From assembly GCA_937897085.1 (NCBI GenBank), contig CALCOR010000364.1, positions 1 to 10,765 of the forward strand: a stretch of 10,765 nucleotides of DNA, read 5' to 3'. The translations under genes were made by a program, and so were the position numbers. Shown here in pieces: positions 9,001 through 10,765 of this stretch (the first letter of the stretch is position 1; each line of letters begins with the position of its first letter). The notes under the pieces were generated by a model that was not told where the DNA came from, made no database searches, and worked only from the letters and a program-made list of their open reading frames with translations. The DNA comes from an uncultured euryarchaeote. Lineage in GTDB: Archaea > Thermoplasmatota > Poseidoniia > Poseidoniales > Thalassarchaeaceae.

Positions 9001-9367
9001 TGGAATCGATCTGGGGATAATCACGCTAGACAACCAGATGTCAATCTCGCTGCTCGCCACGGGATGGCTGCTGCTGTTCCTGGCGGTCGCCATCTGGCGG
9101 GTGAGCCGGCGCAAGGATGAGCCGGATATTCCACCGCTGGATTCGTTGCCGCTCGGTGACGACCTGCCGCTTCCGCCCCCGGTTGGTGCCGAGCCGGTCT
9201 CGTCAGACGTTCCGGCTCCGGTCACAGCGGATTCCGACGAGGCCGAGATGGTCGACGGCAAGGTGACCTGTCCCAGCTGTGATGCCACGCTGAAGATGCC
9301 GGCGAGCAAGGAGCCGCCGTTCCGCTTCAAGTGTCCAAAGTGCAGCGAGAAGGTCCGCGTGGTGTAG
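6041..9367 (+). CDS. Large surface protein: about eight Ig-like (NEW3/CARDB-like) modules, membrane helix, cytoplasmic zinc ribbon
   Basis: The product is 1108 residues and lies on the cell exterior. Residues 1-33 are a signal peptide, with probable cleavage after VSA. About eight beta-rich modules of roughly 100 residues follow, each carrying a strand like 'V-x-L-T-N-x-G-N' (LTND at 60-63, VRNAGN 177-182, VTNNGN 354-359, VRNVGT 462-467, LTNRGT 570-575, VVNDGN 679-684, LTNTGN 784-789, LTNAGN 895-900). This is the pattern of NEW3/CARDB-type Ig-like domains of archaeal envelope proteins. Module 2 is interrupted by an Asn/Gly/Ser linker packed with sequons (205-252). Cys374/410 and Cys803/825 are likely intramodule disulfides. 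A membrane helix (about 1001-1019) ends in RVSRRK, so the C-terminus is inside: an acidic Pro-rich spacer, then a zinc ribbon with Cys1077, 1080, 1098 and 1101. ATG 6053 is an alternative start four codons in. It probably acts in the cell envelope or adhesion; its binding partner is unknown. Confidence 0.85.
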   Translation: MGIAMQGPILRSPSMALLLFTAVLLPLVSVVSADSDIGMELSSQHEIVMPGQAVNVTLTLTNDDQWSTHEYNLTLNTSTLSGDWNVSLADIALGPVYPTLSDTTTIVIDLDVAAPVGANGQAVITATRVDDANFSNSVTLFLSVAPRYLPELDVGAVGDRGLVAVGPNETVEVDVPVRNAGNVNDTFLLQVDEALDLTDFWAAWNSTQNSSNGTGGNGSNGSNGSNGTGNQSCGNCSGGGNGTGNGTGNGTSMRGPMGGRALPIDWEVRWLDPVVTDIAPGEIRNHTLRITLPEDASPEYRGVALFAGSVGGNYSIQTVIVIEVTTVSDVTAQLVHDANRTFLPGITEGVEIVVTNNGNDATTLVYSVTSDSSCAAALADAVGSELQPLASETISLNITPDASEHWNGTCLVTLTSEEANTGVEHVVGFTFVLGVDWGWELTAPASATDVAPGYTATMQVGVRNVGTELDEVRFEFSGPAGVSATGPPGWMSVDRGLSDVISVQVSVDSETMLSGEHNLSVTCYGKHGGEQALLAVLLDIEPRRELSVDGPQGGNVEVTAGDDTDFSLMLTNRGTQNLTVDLYWSGLPSSLTISNESNLPTLVNVSETLSVPLELSASVSASAGTYTAEFTLSDASDGSTLATISLQVEVQHAPAVRLLAAGDTFAVGSQGGSSMDFVVVNDGNELDSFSFGLSPSSDGFEVQIEPLLLELGAGEQGTVTLTMRRTTATGDTALSLVATSSNDNSVSASHDFTVVEVEMGLAVGLTTSISTAQVGEAVPATMWLTNTGNSNMTVSLSVSGIECPNMPATKELAPSANAVPVQLSCNVRANTPAGVTNFSVSATSLQDSTLSESDWVNITVPADRVNGQPRLYVNVSGTDDNILPWGGSLGLTIQLTNAGNELLSGILSLQGEGSGDFSPSWTAAGGSNNPAYVIGPGQELTYTLMLTSMMTESGGDLELRVQAAGAGHSVRSDAFNVKSQSEPMPPSGIDLGIITLDNQMSISLLATGWLLLFLAVAIWRVSRRKDEPDIPPLDSLPLGDDLPLPPPVGAEPVSSDVPAPVTADSDEAEMVDGKVTCPSCDATLKMPASKEPPFRFKCPKCSEKVRVV
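6653..6796 (+). repeat. Sequon-dense low-complexity linker with short tandem repeats
   Basis: This stretch encodes residues 205-252 of the surface protein and contains 12 N-x-S/T sites in 48 residues. Three near-identical 9-bp units (AACGGTTCC, then AACGGTTCG twice) lie at 6689-6715. A second run from 6761 encodes N-G-T three times, spaced by Gly, but with different synonymous codons in each unit. A C-x-x-C pair (Cys233, Cys236) sits between the two runs. Confidence 0.85.
9263..9364 (+). other. Cytoplasmic zinc-ribbon tail of the surface protein
   Basis: The last 34 residues hold CPSC and CPKC separated by 17 residues, the spacing of a small zinc ribbon. It follows a membrane helix and an acidic, proline-rich spacer of about 50 residues, so it should face the cytoplasm. 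Small zinc ribbons of this form bind structural zinc; a signalling or docking role here is only inferred. Confidence 0.75.
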
Positions 9368-9369
9368 AC

Positions 9370-10266
9370 TCAGTCGAGCGCGGGAAGGTTCACTGCGAAC
9401 AACAGGAAGGCGGTATGCCCCATCGGGTTGTTTCCGGGCCTGACCCCACCTTTCGATGCGCGTGTCCACGCTCTGTCGATGAGTTCGCCCGCCCATTCCA
9501 CGGTGAGCCCTGATTCATCGCATGCTTCCCACGCCTGTTCGAGTTGTGTCGAGACCGGGCAGTAGCAGGCGAGCCGGCCTCCTGTGCGCAATCGTGTGGC
9601 GAGGTTGGGGATGGTGTGCCATGGCTCGGGGACGTCGATGACCACCGCGTCGAAGTCGCTGTCGAACTGGTCGAGTTCTGCGCTGCAGTTGTTCGCATCG
9701 GCCTCGATGATGTGCAGGTCGGGAAAGGAATCCCAGGCGGCCTTGGCGCGCTCGAGGTTCTCCACTCCCACCTTGGCGTGCTCCGGCCTGTTTTCGATCG
9801 AGATGAGTTGCCCTCCACTCCCGATGGCCCTCGCAAGGTGCAATGCCATGCCCGCTGATCCGAGTCCGGCCTCGATGACACGCGACCCCGGACCGAGGCT
9901 GAGGGAGTTGACGATGAAGCCGGCATCCTTGGGGGTGATGATCTGCGCTCGGCGGCTCATTCCAGTCCTGATCTCGGCAAGACCCGGTTCGAGGACTGCG
10001 AAGCGCTTCTGTCCAACTTCGATAACCTGTCCGATCTCGACCTCCGCGAGCAGTCTCTGAGGGTTGATGCGACCTATTCCGCGCACCTTCAACTCCCGGT
10101 CCTCGATGGTGAGCACCCAGGTCCGTCCATCCGCACCGCGCAACGCGACGACATCCCCCGTTTCCATCGGCTCCCCAGCAGATGCGGGCCGGCCAATGCG
10201 GTTGAGTATTTCCCGTGCCCTCACGCGAGCGTCACCCGCGCGGAGGGGGTCTACGACCCCCTCCAT
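9370..10266 (-). CDS. trmI: tRNA (adenine-58-N1)-methyltransferase TrmI
   Basis: Transfers a methyl group from S-adenosylmethionine to N1 of A58 in the T-loop of tRNA; the archaeal/bacterial enzyme is a homotetramer. From the ATG at 10266 the product is 298 residues. A small N-terminal beta domain (about 35-95) opens METGDVVALRGADGRTW, as in other archaeal TrmI. The Rossmann core has TPKDAGFIV (111-119), the SAM-binding loop EAGLGSAGM (132-140), acidic ribose-binding Glu158 in ISIEN, the catalytic-type DVPEPW (211-216) and GGRLACYCP (229-237). The start is uncertain. Family comparison favours the ATG at 10167 (residue 34), preceded by GGGGAG; the longer start at 10266 has no Shine-Dalgarno but has a TATA-like box at leaderless distance, and its first codons lie inside a perfect inverted repeat. 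The stop faces the stop of the surface-protein gene with only 2 bp between, leaving no room for a separate terminator. MetK upstream supplies its cofactor. Confidence 0.93.
   Translation of the reverse strand: MEGVVDPLRAGDARVRAREILNRIGRPASAGEPMETGDVVALRGADGRTWVLTIEDRELKVRGIGRINPQRLLAEVEIGQVIEVGQKRFAVLEPGLAEIRTGMSRRAQIITPKDAGFIVNSLSLGPGSRVIEAGLGSAGMALHLARAIGSGGQLISIENRPEHAKVGVENLERAKAAWDSFPDLHIIEADANNCSAELDQFDSDFDAVVIDVPEPWHTIPNLATRLRTGGRLACYCPVSTQLEQAWEACDESGLTVEWAGELIDRAWTRASKGGVRPGNNPMGHTAFLLFAVNLPALD
10242..10264. repeat. Perfect 10-bp inverted repeat with 3-nt spacer at the trmI/lonB junction
   Basis: GGAGGGGGTC at 10242-10251 and GACCCCCTCC at 10255-10264 are exact reverse complements around TAC. 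As RNA from the minus strand this is a very stable hairpin starting at the G of the trmI ATG (10266-10264) and covering codons 2-8. As DNA it is a 23-bp dyad lying 28 bp before the first lonB ATG and 70 bp before the second. It could be a 5' leader hairpin, an operator, or coding sequence that happens to be symmetrical. Confidence 0.6.
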
Positions 10267-10287
10267 AGTTGAGTTCCGTCAAGGGCA

Positions 10288-10298
10288 GTTTAATGAGC
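10288..10298. promoter_or_regulatory. AT-rich TATA-like box between trmI and lonB
   Basis: GTTTAATGAGC is the most AT-rich spot in the junction. Read leftward (CATTAAAC) it lies 24-27 bp before the trmI ATG at 10266, a leaderless arrangement. Read rightward it lies about 40 bp before the lonB ATG at 10335, which would leave a short leader containing GGAG at 10322-10325. It includes the ATG at 10293, so if this box is a promoter, that ATG is less likely to be the lonB start. Support is positional only. Confidence 0.4.
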
Positions 10299-10765
10299 GT
10301 TGGAACGCAGGAACCTGTGCTGGAGCACGCGCGGATGGGTTCAGACGAGTCTCCCGAGGTCCCTGAAGAAGAGGACTGGGACACATACTCAGACTTCTCA
10401 GGTATGGCCGACCGGGAGGCTGAGGAGAAGATCGAGAACTCGTCGGTGGAAGAGTGGATTGAGAATCTCGAATTCGAGTCCACGGCGGAAGTTCCGATTC
10501 CCGACAATCTGGTCAACCAGGTGATTGGTCAGGAGGATGCGGCCATCGTCATTCGCAAGGCTTCTGAGCAACGTCGTCACATGATGATGATTGGCGACCC
10601 GGGCACTGGCAAGTCGATGCTCGCGAGGGCGATGACCGAGCTGATTCCACGTGACGTGCTCGAAGACACGCTCTGCTATCCCAATGACGACGATGAGAAC
10701 GAGCCTCGGGTGAGGACGGTCCCTGCTGGACGGGGTGACAAGATCATCAGTGACAGGCGGGCGCA
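10293..10765 (+). CDS. lonB: ATP-dependent protease LonB, archaeal membrane type (N-terminal part only)
   Basis: Lon proteases unfold and degrade damaged or regulatory proteins with ATP; the archaeal LonB form is held in the membrane by helices inserted in its AAA+ domain, which would lie beyond this window. Read from the ATG at 10293, 157 residues are seen with no stop. An acidic N-terminal stretch (about 15-60, many Glu/Asp) leads to IPDNLVNQVIGQEDAA (69-84), then QRRHMMMIGDPGTGKSMLAR (93-112) with Walker A GDPGTGKS at 101-108. CYPN (128-131) and VRTVPAGRG (140-148) follow, as in other archaeal LonB. An in-frame TAG at 10266-10268 limits the start. The second ATG at 10335 has GGAG 9 nt upstream and is the better-supported start on ribosome-binding grounds. 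It is divergent from trmI, with 26 bp between the outer start codons. The acidic tail is longer than I would expect for the family. Confidence 0.93.
   Translation, partial: MSVGTQEPVLEHARMGSDESPEVPEEEDWDTYSDFSGMADREAEEKIENSSVEEWIENLEFESTAEVPIPDNLVNQVIGQEDAAIVIRKASEQRRHMMMIGDPGTGKSMLARAMTELIPRDVLEDTLCYPNDDDENEPRVRTVPAGRGDKIISDRRA

Overview
The window reads as a piece of an archaeal chromosome of fairly high GC. It carries an archaeal-type aspartyl-tRNA synthetase, an archaeal-type TrmI, a membrane-type Lon protease of the LonB kind and two sequon-rich surface proteins anchored by one C-terminal membrane helix. This mix fits best with the marine Poseidoniales (Marine Group II) or a close Thermoplasmatota relative. 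That placement is inferred from gene content and protein style, not from a marker-gene tree.

Layout, left to right. (1) aspS on the minus strand, 1-1324, with its C-terminus cut off by the window edge. (2) A divergent spacer of about 150 bp, then a secreted, membrane-anchored protein of unknown function (1479-3269, +). (3) A winged-helix plus TPR-like putative regulator (3367-4689, +). (4) metK, a bacterial/eukaryotic-type S-adenosylmethionine synthetase (4746-6002, +). (5) A 1108-residue surface protein with about eight Ig-like modules, a very dense N-glycosylation-sequon linker, a membrane helix and a cytoplasmic zinc ribbon (6041-9367, +). (6) trmI, the tRNA m1A58 methyltransferase, on the minus strand, meeting the surface-protein gene tail to tail with a 2-bp gap (9370-10266, -). 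(7) lonB, divergent from trmI and running off the right edge (10293-10765, +).

Functional links. MetK makes the S-adenosylmethionine that TrmI uses, and AspRS charges tRNA, so there is a loose translation/tRNA/SAM theme. The plus-strand genes are spaced 38 to 97 bp apart, so some co-transcription is possible. The two surface proteins share one topology: signal peptide, large exterior with many N-x-S/T sites, one C-terminal helix, short cytoplasmic tail. No mobile element, CRISPR array, tRNA or rRNA gene was seen, and coding density is high, with no gene-free stretch over about 155 bp.

This is mostly an ordinary core region. The points most worth a second look are a perfect 10-bp inverted repeat covering the annotated trmI start and lying just upstream of lonB, the sequon-packed linker, the cytoplasmic zinc ribbon on a surface protein, and the bacterial-type MetK in an archaeal context. 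I do not see a clear new multi-gene system.
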